The notes: generated by a model from the sequence alone, not told the origin. Shown: positions 8,427 through 16,920, counted from the first letter of the stretch. The stretch: 64,000 nt of DNA from Vreelandella arcis (GCF_900103865.1 NZ_FNII01000004.1:62001-126000), one strand, 5' to 3'. Translations and numbers: made by a program.

Positions 8427-9545
8427 ATGACACACGTCATTACCCAGGCCAATCGCCGACGCCTGGTTCTTGACCACCAGGGCCAGAGGCACGAATTTAC
8501 CGCCCTCTGGCTACGCGAACGCAGTCCCGATGATGAGACCAGAGATCCCTATACCGGCCAACGCTTGATCGAGGCCGCTGAGCTACCACTGGATCTGGCC
8601 ATCGAGACTGCCAAGGTCGCTGATGGGCAGTTGAACTTGCATTTCAGTGACGGGCACCACTCTACCTTCGGACTGGCGACGCTGTTTGACGAGCAGGCCA
8701 GCGAATCGCCACGGCGACTCTGGGATGCTGCCGGAGCGCCCCACCCTGAAGCCGACTTCGCCACAGCCCTTGAAGACGACTCAGCGCTGCTGGCGATGCT
8801 GGAATCGCTGCATCGCAACGGCTTCGTGATTGTCTCCGGGGTGCCCACCGACTTGGATGGTATGCAGCCGCTGATCGATCGCATCGGCCCACTGCGGCGC
8901 ACCAACTGGGGCGGCATCGCCGACGTCAAATCGGTGGCCAACGCCTACGACCTGACCATGACCCAGCGCGGCCTGGAGCCACATACCGACAATCCCTACC
9001 GCGATCCCATCCCTGGCTACATCTGGCTACACTGTCTGGCCAACGCCGCCGAGGGCGGCGACAGCACCTTAGCCGACGGTTTTATGGCAGCCCGACTGCT
9101 ACGCGAGCGTGACCCAGACGCCTATGCATGCCTTACCCGGGTGACACCCAGCTTTCGCTATTGCGACGCCGATACGTATCTGGAAAGCGAGGGATCGCTG
9201 ATCGAACTGGACAGCCGGGGCGAGCCCGTTCGGGTGCGCTACTCCAACCGTACCGAACGCGTCCCGGCACTGCCCGCAGAAGAGTTGGAGGCTTACTATG
9301 CCGCCCGCAAAGCCTTCTATCAGTTGATCACTGGCGAGGAACTGACGCTGCACCTCAAACTCGACCCAGGCCAGATGCTGATCATCGATAACTATCGCCT
9401 ACTCCACGGACGCAGTGCTTTCCATCTCGCTGGCGGAGTGCGCCATATGCGCCAAGGCTATGTCGACCGCGACACTACCGCCAGCCGTCGCTGCGTGCTG
9501 CACCAGCGACTCGCCACTGCCCAGGCCCAAGGAGAACCCGCATGA
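8427..9545 (+). CDS. Gamma-butyrobetaine hydroxylase-like Fe(II)/2-oxoglutarate dioxygenase, TmpA candidate
   Basis: 372 residues of the TauD/GBBH family. The N-terminal DUF971-type domain (about 10-90) keeps the family TALWLRER segment. The catalytic jelly roll (about 115-350) has iron ligands H186 and D188 (EPHTDNPY) and H327 (LLHGRSAF), and an arginine near 339-342 for 2-oxoglutarate. The Cys residues that bind structural zinc in true GBBH are missing after WLRER. The gene overlaps the next by ATGA. Pairing of a GBBH-like dioxygenase with a PhnZ-like HD oxygenase is the hallmark of TmpA/TmpB: TmpA hydroxylates 2-(trimethylammonio)ethylphosphonate and TmpB cleaves the product to glycine betaine and phosphate. 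Fold and cofactor class are secure; the substrate is inferred from context. Butyrobetaine hydroxylation is the alternative. Confidence 0.88.
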   Translation: MTHVITQANRRRLVLDHQGQRHEFTALWLRERSPDDETRDPYTGQRLIEAAELPLDLAIETAKVADGQLNLHFSDGHHSTFGLATLFDEQASESPRRLWDAAGAPHPEADFATALEDDSALLAMLESLHRNGFVIVSGVPTDLDGMQPLIDRIGPLRRTNWGGIADVKSVANAYDLTMTQRGLEPHTDNPYRDPIPGYIWLHCLANAAEGGDSTLADGFMAARLLRERDPDAYACLTRVTPSFRYCDADTYLESEGSLIELDSRGEPVRVRYSNRTERVPALPAEELEAYYAARKAFYQLITGEELTLHLKLDPGQMLIIDNYRLLHGRSAFHLAGGVRHMRQGYVDRDTTASRRCVLHQRLATAQAQGEPA

Positions 9546-10129
9546 ATCAAGCTCGCTTTCGCCACTTCGGCGAGGCCCAGCGCGATGACTGGGCGCTCAT
9601 TGATGCCCGCTTCCGCGACTATGTCGAAGATGCCCCGCGCCGCGTGCTCGCCCACTTGAACAACTTAGCCGGCGACCATCATGGCTATCCAGTGGATCGT
9701 TACGAGCACAGCCTACAAACCGCGACCCGCGCACTACGTGATGGCGCCGACGAGGAGATGGTGGTCTGCGCGCTGCTCCACGACATCGGCGACGACCTGG
9801 CCCCGGCTAACCACGCTGAGATCGCGGCGGCCATCCTCGAGCCCTTCGTCGATCCGCTAAACGCCTGGATGATTCGCCACCACGAACTCTTCCAGGGGTA
9901 CCACTACCGGCACTTTTTCGGTCAGGATCCCCATGCTCGGGAGCAGTATCGTGACCACCCGGCCTATGAGCGCACCGTGCGCTTCTGCGACCACTGGGAT
10001 CAGGCCAGCTTCGACCCCGATTACGACACCCTACCTCTAGAGCACTTCGTTCCCATGGTAGAGAGAGTATTTAGTCGCACGCCCCACGGCGGGCTGCCTG
10101 AGCCGCTTCCCGAAGCGTCGCAGCGATGA
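9542..10129 (+). CDS. HD-domain mixed-valence diiron oxygenase, PhnZ/TmpB-like
   Basis: 195-residue single HD domain, the size of PhnZ and TmpB. Metal-ligand candidates are H56 (YEHSLQ), H80-D81 (ALLHDIGDD), H91, H113/H114 (IRHHELFQGYHY) and D150 or D153 (RFCDHWDQ). The motif HSLQTATRALRDGADEEMVV followed by LLHDIGD closely follows PhnZ-type oxygenases, not phosphohydrolases. PhnZ oxidatively cleaves the C-P bond of 1-hydroxy-2-aminoethylphosphonate; TmpB does the same for the trimethylated analogue, releasing glycine betaine. The start ATG overlaps the upstream dioxygenase stop by 4 nt, so equal co-translation is likely. A hydrolase role cannot be excluded from sequence alone, but the partner gene argues for oxygenase. 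Confidence 0.85.
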   Translation: MNQARFRHFGEAQRDDWALIDARFRDYVEDAPRRVLAHLNNLAGDHHGYPVDRYEHSLQTATRALRDGADEEMVVCALLHDIGDDLAPANHAEIAAAILEPFVDPLNAWMIRHHELFQGYHYRHFFGQDPHAREQYRDHPAYERTVRFCDHWDQASFDPDYDTLPLEHFVPMVERVFSRTPHGGLPEPLPEASQR

Positions 10130-10251
10130 GCCAGACCGGTGCCCCAGGCGACGCAGAGCCACCGCTACTGATTAAAGTGGACGCTGCGGCCTGGATGAGC
10201 GCTTTGCAATATCAATAATAAATCGATAATCGACAAACTAAGGACCCTGAC

Positions 10252-11208
10252 ATGCATAGACCTAATAGGCGTAAAACTGCGCTACTAGCTACCGTCGCTC
10301 TCGCCAGCCTGCTGCCGTTCACCGCCCAGGCGGCCCAGGACGCCAACGACGAACTGCGCTTAGTGGTTCCCCCCTGGCCGGGCGTCACCGTCAAGAGCGA
10401 GATTCTCGCCCAGCTCATTGAGCCGCTGGGCTATACCGCCGCCCGGCAGGAACTTAGCTCCACCGTGGGCTACAGCACCCTGCAGAACGACGAAAGCGAT
10501 GCCTTCCTGGCCGGCTGGCTACCTGCCCAGCAGGAAAGCTATGACGCAGCCATGGAGGCTGGCGCCATCGTCGACCTGGGCAACAACGTCGACGGTGCTC
10601 GCATGGGCTTCGCGGTGCCAGGTTATGTGGCCGAGGCCGGCCTGACCAGCGCCGAACAACTCGCCGATGCCGAGATTGCCGAGCGCTTCGACCATCGCAT
10701 CTACAGCATCGAGAGCGGCTCGACTGTTACCGATATGCTTGAGGGTGCCATCGAGGCGAATACCTATGGCCTGGGTGACTGGGAAGGCATGCCCTCTTCC
10801 ACGCCAGGTATGCTCAGCGAGGTGGCCGCCGCCGTAGACGAGGGTCGCTGGATTCTCTTTTATGGCTGGACACCCCACTGGATGGTGCCGGAATACGACG
10901 TGCAGATCCTGGATGATCCGGCAGGCGTCTACGGCGACAACAATGGCCGCAGTGACGTCAAGACCATTGTCGCCAAGCGTTACGCCGAGGCGAACCCCAA
11001 TCTGACACGGCTACTCGATCAGTTCCGCTTCTCCGCCGACGAGCAGAGTGAGTTCATCAGTGCCTTCAGTTTGGAAGAACGCGAGCTTGAAGTCGTTGCC
11101 CGCGAATGGCTTGAAAATAACCCTGAGCGCGTAGCGAGCTTCCTGGAAGGCGTGACCACCCACGACGGCGAGCCGGGTCTAGCGGCGGTGCGCGTTAGCC
11201 TGGATTGA
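10252..11208 (+). CDS. OpuAC/ProX-type periplasmic quaternary-amine binding protein
   Basis: 318-residue substrate-binding protein with a signal peptide (about 1-27, ending TAQAAQ). The body is of the OpuAC family for glycine betaine, choline and related compounds: LRLVVPPWPGVTVKSEI at the start, FLAGWLPAQQ, and FYGWTPHWM near 205, which supply aromatic residues typical of trimethylammonium cages. AAGGA lies upstream of the ATG. It follows the HD oxygenase by 122 bp and fits delivery of the oxygenases' substrate. No ProW/ProV-type permease or ATPase accompanies it; the transporter downstream is of a different (histidine) family with its own binding protein. Ligand identity is inferred only to class. 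Confidence 0.88.
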   Translation: MHRPNRRKTALLATVALASLLPFTAQAAQDANDELRLVVPPWPGVTVKSEILAQLIEPLGYTAARQELSSTVGYSTLQNDESDAFLAGWLPAQQESYDAAMEAGAIVDLGNNVDGARMGFAVPGYVAEAGLTSAEQLADAEIAERFDHRIYSIESGSTVTDMLEGAIEANTYGLGDWEGMPSSTPGMLSEVAAAVDEGRWILFYGWTPHWMVPEYDVQILDDPAGVYGDNNGRSDVKTIVAKRYAEANPNLTRLLDQFRFSADEQSEFISAFSLEERELEVVAREWLENNPERVASFLEGVTTHDGEPGLAAVRVSLD

Positions 11209-11220
11209 GGTGGCGCCACA

Positions 11221-11304
11221 GGCCGACGTTACATCGGCCCCAGCATTTCTGAAGCGAGGCACCCTATGCACTATTCACGACTCCCCGGCTGCAGCGCCGG
11301 GGAG
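11221..11304 (+). promoter_or_regulatory. Two hairpins between binding-protein gene and ABC ATPase gene
   Basis: GGCCGA/TCGGCC (about 11221-11239) and the GC-rich CTCCCCGGC/GCCGGGGAG (11281-11304) form tandem stem-loops. Neither is followed by a T run. Such structures after a binding-protein gene often protect upstream mRNA or lower downstream expression; that role is inferred here. Confidence 0.45.
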
Positions 11305-11360
11305 GGGGAGGGCGCTCCGCATGCCTTGTCACCGACCCCGGCTTCGGAGGCCGATTGCCT

Positions 11361-12158
11361 ATGACATCATCACTTCAACACGCTTTTCGTCCCCGCTCCT
11401 CCACCGCGCCAGCGGTGGTGGCCAACCAATTGATCAAACATTTTGGTGATTTAGAGGTCCTCAAAGGCGTTTCTCTCGACGTACCCGAAGGCACCGTCAC
11501 CTCCATCATCGGCGCCAGCGGCTCGGGCAAGAGCACCCTGCTGCGTTGCATGAACCTGCTGGAGCGACCCGACCAGGGCGAACTGGCGATTGCGGATGAG
11601 GCGATTCGTTTCGACCGCAATCCCCAGGGCGACATCATCGGTCTCGACCGTCGCCAGCTGCAACGGCTGCGCGCCAAAGTCACCATGGTTTTCCAGCAAT
11701 TCAACCTGTGGCCTCACCTGACGGTGCTCGGCAACGTCATCGAAGCGCCCATGCGGGTCAAGAAGCTCTCCCGCAAGCGAGCGACCGCCCTGGGCGAGCA
11801 CTATCTGGAGCGGGTGGGTATGGCCGACCGGCGCGACGCCTACCCCGCCTTCCTCTCCGGCGGCCAACAGCAGCGGGTAGCCATTGCCCGAGCCCTGGCG
11901 ATGGAGCCGCGTCTACTGCTCTTCGATGAGCCCACTTCGGCGCTGGATCCAGAGCGAGTCAACGAGGTACTTGGGGTGATCCGAGGCCTCGCCGACGAGG
12001 GCCGCACCATGCTGCTAGTCACCCACGAAATGCATTTCGCCCGAGAGGTCTCCGACCAGTTGGTCTATCTCGATCAGGGGAATATTGCCTGCTCGGGCAC
12101 CCCGGAAGAAGTCTTCGCGGATCCCCGCTGCCGCCAATTTATGGCGCCCGCGGCCTGA
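11361..12158 (+). CDS. Amino-acid-type (HisP/GlnQ family) ABC transporter ATP-binding protein
   Basis: 265 residues. Walker [12 protein letters not shown] near residue 50, Q-loop [12 protein letters not shown], signature [15 protein letters not shown], Walker [13 protein letters not shown] and H-loop LVTHEM are all intact. The family energises uptake of polar amino acids, opines and similar amines. The ATG at 11361 has a GGAGG site 10 nt upstream. It is the first gene of an ATPase / binding protein / permease / permease set running to 14493, in line with the two oxygenase genes and the OpuAC-type protein. The length of the N-terminal leader before the first strand (about 20 residues) is slightly more than usual. 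Confidence 0.95.
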   Translation: MTSSLQHAFRPRSSTAPAVVANQLIKHFGDLEVLKGVSLDVPEGTVTSIIGASGSGKSTLLRCMNLLERPDQGELAIADEAIRFDRNPQGDIIGLDRRQLQRLRAKVTMVFQQFNLWPHLTVLGNVIEAPMRVKKLSRKRATALGEHYLERVGMADRRDAYPAFLSGGQQQRVAIARALAMEPRLLLFDEPTSALDPERVNEVLGVIRGLADEGRTMLLVTHEMHFAREVSDQLVYLDQGNIACSGTPEEVFADPRCRQFMAPAA

Positions 12159-12191
12159 TAGCTCCACACACCATAATGACAGGAGAAGTCC

Positions 12192-12965
12192 ATGAAATTC
12201 CCGATGATGATGGCTACCGCCGTGACAGCGCTCACCCTCGGCCATACCGCCCAGGCCGCCGAGCCCCTCAAGGTGGGCATCTCCGGCGAGCCCTATCCAC
12301 CCTTCACCTACAAGGCCGCCAGCGGTGACTGGACCGGTTTCGAGGTGGAGCTGGCTCATGCCTTCTGCGACGCCATGGGTCGCGAGTGCGAGATCGCGCC
12401 CACCGGCTGGAGCGGTATCATTCCCTCACTCAATGCCGGGCGCATCGATATGATAATGAACTCCATGTCGATCACCGAGAAGCGCAAGCGGGTCATCGAC
12501 TTCACTCGCCCCTACTACTTCACGCCGGGCGCCTATGTCGCCGCCAGCGACCAAGCGCTTGATATCCCCGACGGCCTTGATGGCCTAGTGATGGGCGTAC
12601 AGTCGGCCACTACCAACGCCACCTACGCCCGCCGCGCGCTACGCGACAGCGGTGTGGATATCCGCCTCTACGACCAGGCCGAGCAAGTCAATAATGATCT
12701 GCTATCAGGCCGCTTGGACGTGATCCTCGCCGACGAGATCGCTATGGTGCAGTTCCTTGATCGAGACGAGGCGGAAGCCTTTGAGATCAAGGCCACCGCG
12801 CCCCTCCACGAAGCCTACGGCGAGGGTATCGGTATCGGCCTGCGCCAGGAGGATGACGAACTGCGCGAAGCCCTTAACGCCGCCATCACCACGGTGATCG
12901 AAGATGGCACCTGCGCCAGCCTCTCCGAGCAGTACCTGAGCACCGACGTCTGCGTCTACGACTGA
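12192..12965 (+). CDS. Family 3 extracellular solute-binding protein of the ABC transporter
   Basis: 257-residue periplasmic binding protein (SBP_bac_3). Signal peptide ends near residue 22 (HTAQAAEP). Core motifs are LKVGISGEPYPPFTYK, DWTGFEVELAHAFCDAMG and the NAGRIDMIMNSMSITEKRKRVIDFTRPYY signature of histidine/arginine/opine binders. The pattern of later binding-site residues (VQSATTNATYARR, DVILADEIAM) fits that family, but the ligand cannot be named. Cognate to the ATPase and permeases around it, and probably specific for a cationic amine given the neighbouring quaternary-amine enzymes. Confidence 0.93.
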   Translation: MKFPMMMATAVTALTLGHTAQAAEPLKVGISGEPYPPFTYKAASGDWTGFEVELAHAFCDAMGRECEIAPTGWSGIIPSLNAGRIDMIMNSMSITEKRKRVIDFTRPYYFTPGAYVAASDQALDIPDGLDGLVMGVQSATTNATYARRALRDSGVDIRLYDQAEQVNNDLLSGRLDVILADEIAMVQFLDRDEAEAFEIKATAPLHEAYGEGIGIGLRQEDDELREALNAAITTVIEDGTCASLSEQYLSTDVCVYD

Positions 12966-12987
12966 ACCCCGTTCGCTGCTGTTCTCT

Positions 12988-13021
12988 ACCCCCGCGCCGC
13001 TGGCGTTGGGGGTTCTTTTCT
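12988..13021 (+). terminator. Hairpin with short T run after the solute-binding protein gene
   Basis: ACCCCCGCGCC pairs with GGCGTTGGGGGT around a GCT loop, followed by TCTTTTCT. It is a plausible partial terminator, giving more binding protein than permease, since the permease genes continue in the same direction 38 nt later. Confidence 0.5.
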
Positions 13022-13058
13022 GCGACTAACTGTTCCGTGACCAAGGAAAGAAACAACC

Positions 13059-13766
13059 ATGACTTCGATGACACCAGAGGGGCTCATCGACTGGGCGGGC
13101 CCCATCCTGAGTGGGGCGCTGACCACGGTGCAGATCGCCGTGCTGGCTTACGCCATCGGCCTGCTGCTAGGGCTGTTGGGAGCCGGTGCCAAACTCAGCC
13201 CCTGGGCGCCTTTGCGCGGTCTGGCCACTGCCTACTCCACGTTGATTCGGGCGGTACCCGAACTGCTGCTGATTCTCTTGCTCTACTATGCCGGTGCCCA
13301 GGCGCTGGATGCCCTGCTGGCTTATCTGGGCATGGCCGGCGCGGTTCAGATAACCGGCTTCGCCACCGCGGTTGGCGTGCTGGCGTTTGTTCAGGGTGCT
13401 TATATGACCGAGGTGTTCCGCGGTGCCATCCTGGCCATACCTAGCGGCCAGTTGGAGGCTGCTGACGCCTTTGGCTTCTCGCGCTGGGATCGTTTCCACC
13501 GCATCGTGCTGCCAGGAATGCTACCCAACGCCCTACCGGGCATGTCCAACCTGTGGCTGATTCTGATCAAGGACACCGCGCTAATCAGTGTGATCGGCTT
13601 CAACGAACTGTTCTTCACGATCCAACAGGCCGCTGCCAGTAGCCGCGCCTATTTCCTTTTCTATGCCGCCGCCGGCGTCATCTACCTGCTGATGACTCTA
13701 AGCTCCACGGCACTCTTCGCCCGCCTCGAGCGTTACGTACGCCGCGGCCAACCCACGGAGGCCTGA
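13059..13766 (+). CDS. HisQ-type ABC transporter permease
   Basis: 235-residue inner-membrane permease of the histidine/arginine/opine family with about five hydrophobic segments. The characteristic lines RAVPELLLILLLYY (near 65) and the cytoplasmic EAA loop GQLEAADAFGFSRWDRFHRIVLPGMLPNALPG (about 130-160) are present. AAGGAA lies 12-16 nt upstream of the chosen ATG; a second in-frame ATG four codons later is possible. One base separates its stop from the second permease, so the two are made together as the heterodimeric channel. Confidence 0.94.
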   Translation: MTSMTPEGLIDWAGPILSGALTTVQIAVLAYAIGLLLGLLGAGAKLSPWAPLRGLATAYSTLIRAVPELLLILLLYYAGAQALDALLAYLGMAGAVQITGFATAVGVLAFVQGAYMTEVFRGAILAIPSGQLEAADAFGFSRWDRFHRIVLPGMLPNALPGMSNLWLILIKDTALISVIGFNELFFTIQQAAASSRAYFLFYAAAGVIYLLMTLSSTALFARLERYVRRGQPTEA

Positions 13767-13767
13767 C

Positions 13768-14493
13768 ATGGATTTTTCCTGGCTGAGCGATCCTTTCTAC
13801 CTGGGCTACCTGTGGGAGGGCTTCGTCAATACGCTGTGGCTGCTATTAGTCTCTGCGGTCGGCGGCCTGCTCCTCGCCGTGTTAGTGGCGCTAGCCAGAC
13901 TGCGCGGGCCGCGGCCCCTGGCATGGCTGGTCTGGGCTTTTACCACCGTGATGCGTGGCACCCCGTTGCTGGTGCAGCTGTTCTTCTTTTACTACGGCGT
14001 GGGGCACCTGATGGAAGGCGTGCCGGGCATCCAAGAAACGTTCATGTGGCCACTGCTGCGCGACCCTTTCTTCTTCGCCGCCCTGACCTTCATCTTAAGC
14101 GTAGGCGCCTACTCCGGCGAAGTGATCCGCGGCGCCATGCAAAGCGTGCCACGGGGCGAGCTGGAGGCGGGCCGCGCCTTCGGTCTTTCCGGTTTCCAGG
14201 TGCTCACCCGGCTGTGGCTACCCCGTGCCATCCAGCTCTGCCTGCCCACGCTTACTGGCGAGATGATCCTGCTGCTCAAATCGATCCCGCTGGTCTCCAC
14301 CATTGCCCTGATGGATCTGCTTCAGGCCGCCAATATTATTCGCGACGAGACGTTTCTGGTCTACGAGCCGTTGCTATTGATCGCGGGCATCTACCTGGCG
14401 ACCACGGTGGTACTGACCCTGGTGCTACGCTTTGTGGAGCTTAACTTCCCCGGTATGCAACCGACTCAACGCCGCTGGCTGCCCATTCGCTAA
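13768..14493 (+). CDS. HisM-type ABC transporter permease
   Basis: 241-residue second permease. It shows the family segments TVMRGTPLLVQLFFFYYG (about 55-72), an EAA loop RGELEAGRAFGLSGFQVLTRLWLPRAIQLCLP (about 130-160) and KSIPLVSTIALMDLLQAA. Multiple membrane spans throughout. Pairs with the preceding HisQ-like protein. Last gene of the plus-strand run; the next dioxygenase gene is convergent, ending 38 bp away, and no clear terminator hairpin was seen between them. Confidence 0.94.
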   Translation: MDFSWLSDPFYLGYLWEGFVNTLWLLLVSAVGGLLLAVLVALARLRGPRPLAWLVWAFTTVMRGTPLLVQLFFFYYGVGHLMEGVPGIQETFMWPLLRDPFFFAALTFILSVGAYSGEVIRGAMQSVPRGELEAGRAFGLSGFQVLTRLWLPRAIQLCLPTLTGEMILLLKSIPLVSTIALMDLLQAANIIRDETFLVYEPLLLIAGIYLATTVVLTLVLRFVELNFPGMQPTQRRWLPIR

Positions 14494-14531
14494 ACAGGAC
14501 AAGATGCCATGCCCGCTTCCACAAACGGACG

Positions 14532-15770
14532 CTACCTAGCACCCACGCGCATTACTCGCCCAGCGCGCTGAACCATGCGGTAGCGCGAGCGAATTTCGTC
14601 GCGCTCCATATAGCAGCCCTGCAGCCAGCGGTGGCCGCTGGTGCCCTCGAAAGCATCCCGGGCGTGCAATAGACGGCGGTTGTCGAAGATCACCAAATCG
14701 CCTGGCGCATAGGTGAAACGGATGGCAAAGCCCGGCTCGCGCAGCATCTGCTGTAGCGTCATCAGCGCTGCATAGGCCTGCTCCACGTCCTCGAAAGGGG
14801 CTTGAAGCGGGCCGCGCAGGAAGTCGGCAATGCGCACTTCGAGCAACGCACCCCGGTCGTCAAGCCGAATCATCGGCGAATACCAGACGTAATCGGTGGT
14901 TTTGGCGGTGTTGGCGTAGCACCAGTGCACCCGGGTCAAGGTGTCGAAAGCCTCGGGATCGCGCTCACGCAGCGCCTCGGCCACGGCAAAGCCATCGAGC
15001 ATCACAGCCTCGCCGCCTTCCACGCTATTCTCCAGGCAATGCAGCATCTGCAGCCCCGGGTGGTACTCGCGGGTTGGCAGGTCGGTGTGCGGCGGCAGGG
15101 CGATGGAGGTATAGGCGTTGGAGTCCGGGTTTGGCTTCGCCTTAACATCGAACAACAGACCGAAGTTGGTGGGCCGGATCGGGCCAATGCGCCGGGCGAT
15201 GGTCTCCAGCGAGCCAGATTGCGTGGGCAGGTTACGCAGACGCACCAACCCTTTACCCAGCACGCTTTCCAGCGCCGGGGCGAGGATCGCCTCCTCGGCG
15301 GCGCTACCCTTTTCGCTGTCGAGCAGGCCGGAGGCGTCGAGACTGTCCAGGGCAGCGTCGGGGCCACCGTTCCAGAGCGTGACGGGCACCAGCGGCGCCT
15401 CAGGATCCTCGGCGTTATCGTAGTCGTGGGCACGTAGCCAACCAGGGTGAAAACGCAGGCGGATATCCTCCGGCGTGAAGGTCAAGCACAGCGCGCCAGC
15501 GTCATCTATCTCGGCCGCGGCGATCTCCGGCCAACCAGGCAAGCGGGAAAGATCAAGAATACGCTCGCGGGTCGCCGGGTTCACCGTGGTCTCGTCGCCG
15601 GCATTCTCACGCAGCCAAATGCTGTGGTAACGGCTCACACGGCCGTCGCTCCAGCGTACCGTCACCAAGCGCGGCGTAACGTCAGCTGTTTCGATATCAG
15701 CCTCGATAGGCCAGGCGTCGTAGTCGGGAGTTGGGGGAAGTTCGGTAGCTGGGGAAAGCTCGGTGGTCAT
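14532..15770 (-). CDS. Gamma-butyrobetaine dioxygenase-like Fe(II)/2-oxoglutarate oxygenase (second copy)
   Basis: 412 residues, TauD/GBBH family. The N-terminal domain (about 25-120) has SIWLREN and the RFHPGWLRAHDYDN segment typical of bacterial GBBH. The catalytic domain has H228 and D230 (PPHTDLPTR) and H369 (RLLHARDAF), with R381 as likely 2-oxoglutarate ligand. Known GBBHs follow WLRDN with a zinc-binding Cys cluster; here it reads ENAGDETTVN, without cysteines. Compared with the first copy it is closer to butyrobetaine hydroxylase, so carnitine formation from gamma-butyrobetaine is the leading guess, but a different trimethylammonium substrate is possible. It lies directly downstream of the second GlxA-type regulator on the same strand, 78 bp apart. 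Confidence 0.88.
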   Translation of the reverse strand: MTTELSPATELPPTPDYDAWPIEADIETADVTPRLVTVRWSDGRVSRYHSIWLRENAGDETTVNPATRERILDLSRLPGWPEIAAAEIDDAGALCLTFTPEDIRLRFHPGWLRAHDYDNAEDPEAPLVPVTLWNGGPDAALDSLDASGLLDSEKGSAAEEAILAPALESVLGKGLVRLRNLPTQSGSLETIARRIGPIRPTNFGLLFDVKAKPNPDSNAYTSIALPPHTDLPTREYHPGLQMLHCLENSVEGGEAVMLDGFAVAEALRERDPEAFDTLTRVHWCYANTAKTTDYVWYSPMIRLDDRGALLEVRIADFLRGPLQAPFEDVEQAYAALMTLQQMLREPGFAIRFTYAPGDLVIFDNRRLLHARDAFEGTSGHRWLQGCYMERDEIRSRYRMVQRAGRVMRVGAR

Positions 15771-15848
15771 CTTGGCCTCCTAGGCGTTGGCAATACTGCC
15801 TAGAGTGCCAGTGTCGCGGTCGCGACTCGCGGCTGGATTCGACGCCGA

Positions 15849-16817
15849 CTATGCATAATTCGACAGTGCTTGCAGGCGCAACTGGCTCGGCGTGAGGCCG
15901 TGGCGGCGCCGGAAAGCGCGAGAAAAGCTGGAAGCGGAGGCAAAGCCACAGGCCAGGGCGATCTGCATAACGCTGTGCGGCGTCTTACGCAGCAGCCAGT
16001 GGGCATGATCCAGGCGTCGAGCCAAGTAGGTCTGCTGGGGAGAGGTGTTGAGATGGCGGGCGAAGAGACGATCCAGGCGACGCCAAGAGATACCCAGCTC
16101 GTCGGCCAGCTCACGGATGCCTAACGGCCATTCCAGGTTAGCCTCCATCAAGGCGATGGCACGTTGCAGCAACGGCTCTTGGGGAACCACCGGGTCGCGC
16201 TGGCGGCTGGCCGGTAAGCGGCCCTGCTCATGAACCAACTGATCGCGCACCTGAGCGGCCAGATCGTCGCCGTGGCGGCGCCGAATCAGGTCGAGGCTCA
16301 TGTCGATGGCAGCGCTGCCACCCGCGCAGGAAAAGCCCTCGGCGGTAATCTCGTAGACCGACTCCACGGCATCGACTCTGGGAAAGCGAGCACGAAAATC
16401 GGGTAGGCACTCCCAGTGCAGGGTCACCGTCTGGTCATCGAGCAGCCCAGCGGCCGCCAGTGCATAGCAGCCGGTGTCCATACCGCCGAGCACGCAATCA
16501 TCGGCGGCACGGGCTTGCAACCAGCCGATCAGTTCGTCATCGATGCTGCTTTGCGGCTCGAAGCTAGCGCATACTGCCAAGCTGGGCACCCAGGGTGCCT
16601 GTTGCAATGAGCAACTGGCAGCCAGGGTCATGCCATTGGAGGCCACCACCGGCTCGCCGTCGCGGCTGATCAGGTCCCACTCGAACAGCGTCTTACCGCC
16701 GATGCGGTTGGCGATACGCAGCGGTTCGATGGCTGAGAAGAAGGCCACCATGGCAAAACGCGGCAGTAGCAAAAAGCCAATGCGTTCAGGTGCGGTGTCG
16801 GGAGGCGTTAGTTGCAT
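15849..16817 (-). CDS. GlxA family AraC-type transcriptional regulator (second copy)
   Basis: 322 residues with the same architecture as the regulator at 7309-8325: an amidotransferase-fold sensor (about 10-190, RIGFLLLPRFAMVAFFSAIEPLRIAN) and a C-terminal AraC domain (LGIRELADELGISWRRLDRLFARHL and VMQIALACGFASASSFSRAFRRRHG). The start MQLTPPDTAPERIGF at 16817 is chosen because it aligns with the other copy; upstream sequence in frame has no similarity and the ribosome site is weak. It probably controls the butyrobetaine-dioxygenase-like gene just downstream, and perhaps the divergent transport operon. The two regulators bracket the whole island. Confidence 0.88.
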   Translation of the reverse strand: MQLTPPDTAPERIGFLLLPRFAMVAFFSAIEPLRIANRIGGKTLFEWDLISRDGEPVVASNGMTLAASCSLQQAPWVPSLAVCASFEPQSSIDDELIGWLQARAADDCVLGGMDTGCYALAAAGLLDDQTVTLHWECLPDFRARFPRVDAVESVYEITAEGFSCAGGSAAIDMSLDLIRRRHGDDLAAQVRDQLVHEQGRLPASRQRDPVVPQEPLLQRAIALMEANLEWPLGIRELADELGISWRRLDRLFARHLNTSPQQTYLARRLDHAHWLLRKTPHSVMQIALACGFASASSFSRAFRRRHGLTPSQLRLQALSNYA

Positions 16818-16920
16818 AATGAAGAGCAGAATACACCAGGTTTCGGCCAGTGGGGAGGAACGTGGTACGCGGCAACCTGTCAGGCAGTCATGCGCTGGCG
16901 TACGGATTGGCCTAAACAGC

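Noticed and set aside
13812-14444. 210-residue plus-strand frame inside the HisM-type permease
   Set aside because: Out of frame with a clear permease, low-complexity Arg/Pro composition, no family.
14802-15437. 211-residue plus-strand frame over the second dioxygenase
   Set aside because: Antisense shadow; the minus strand carries all iron ligands of the enzyme.
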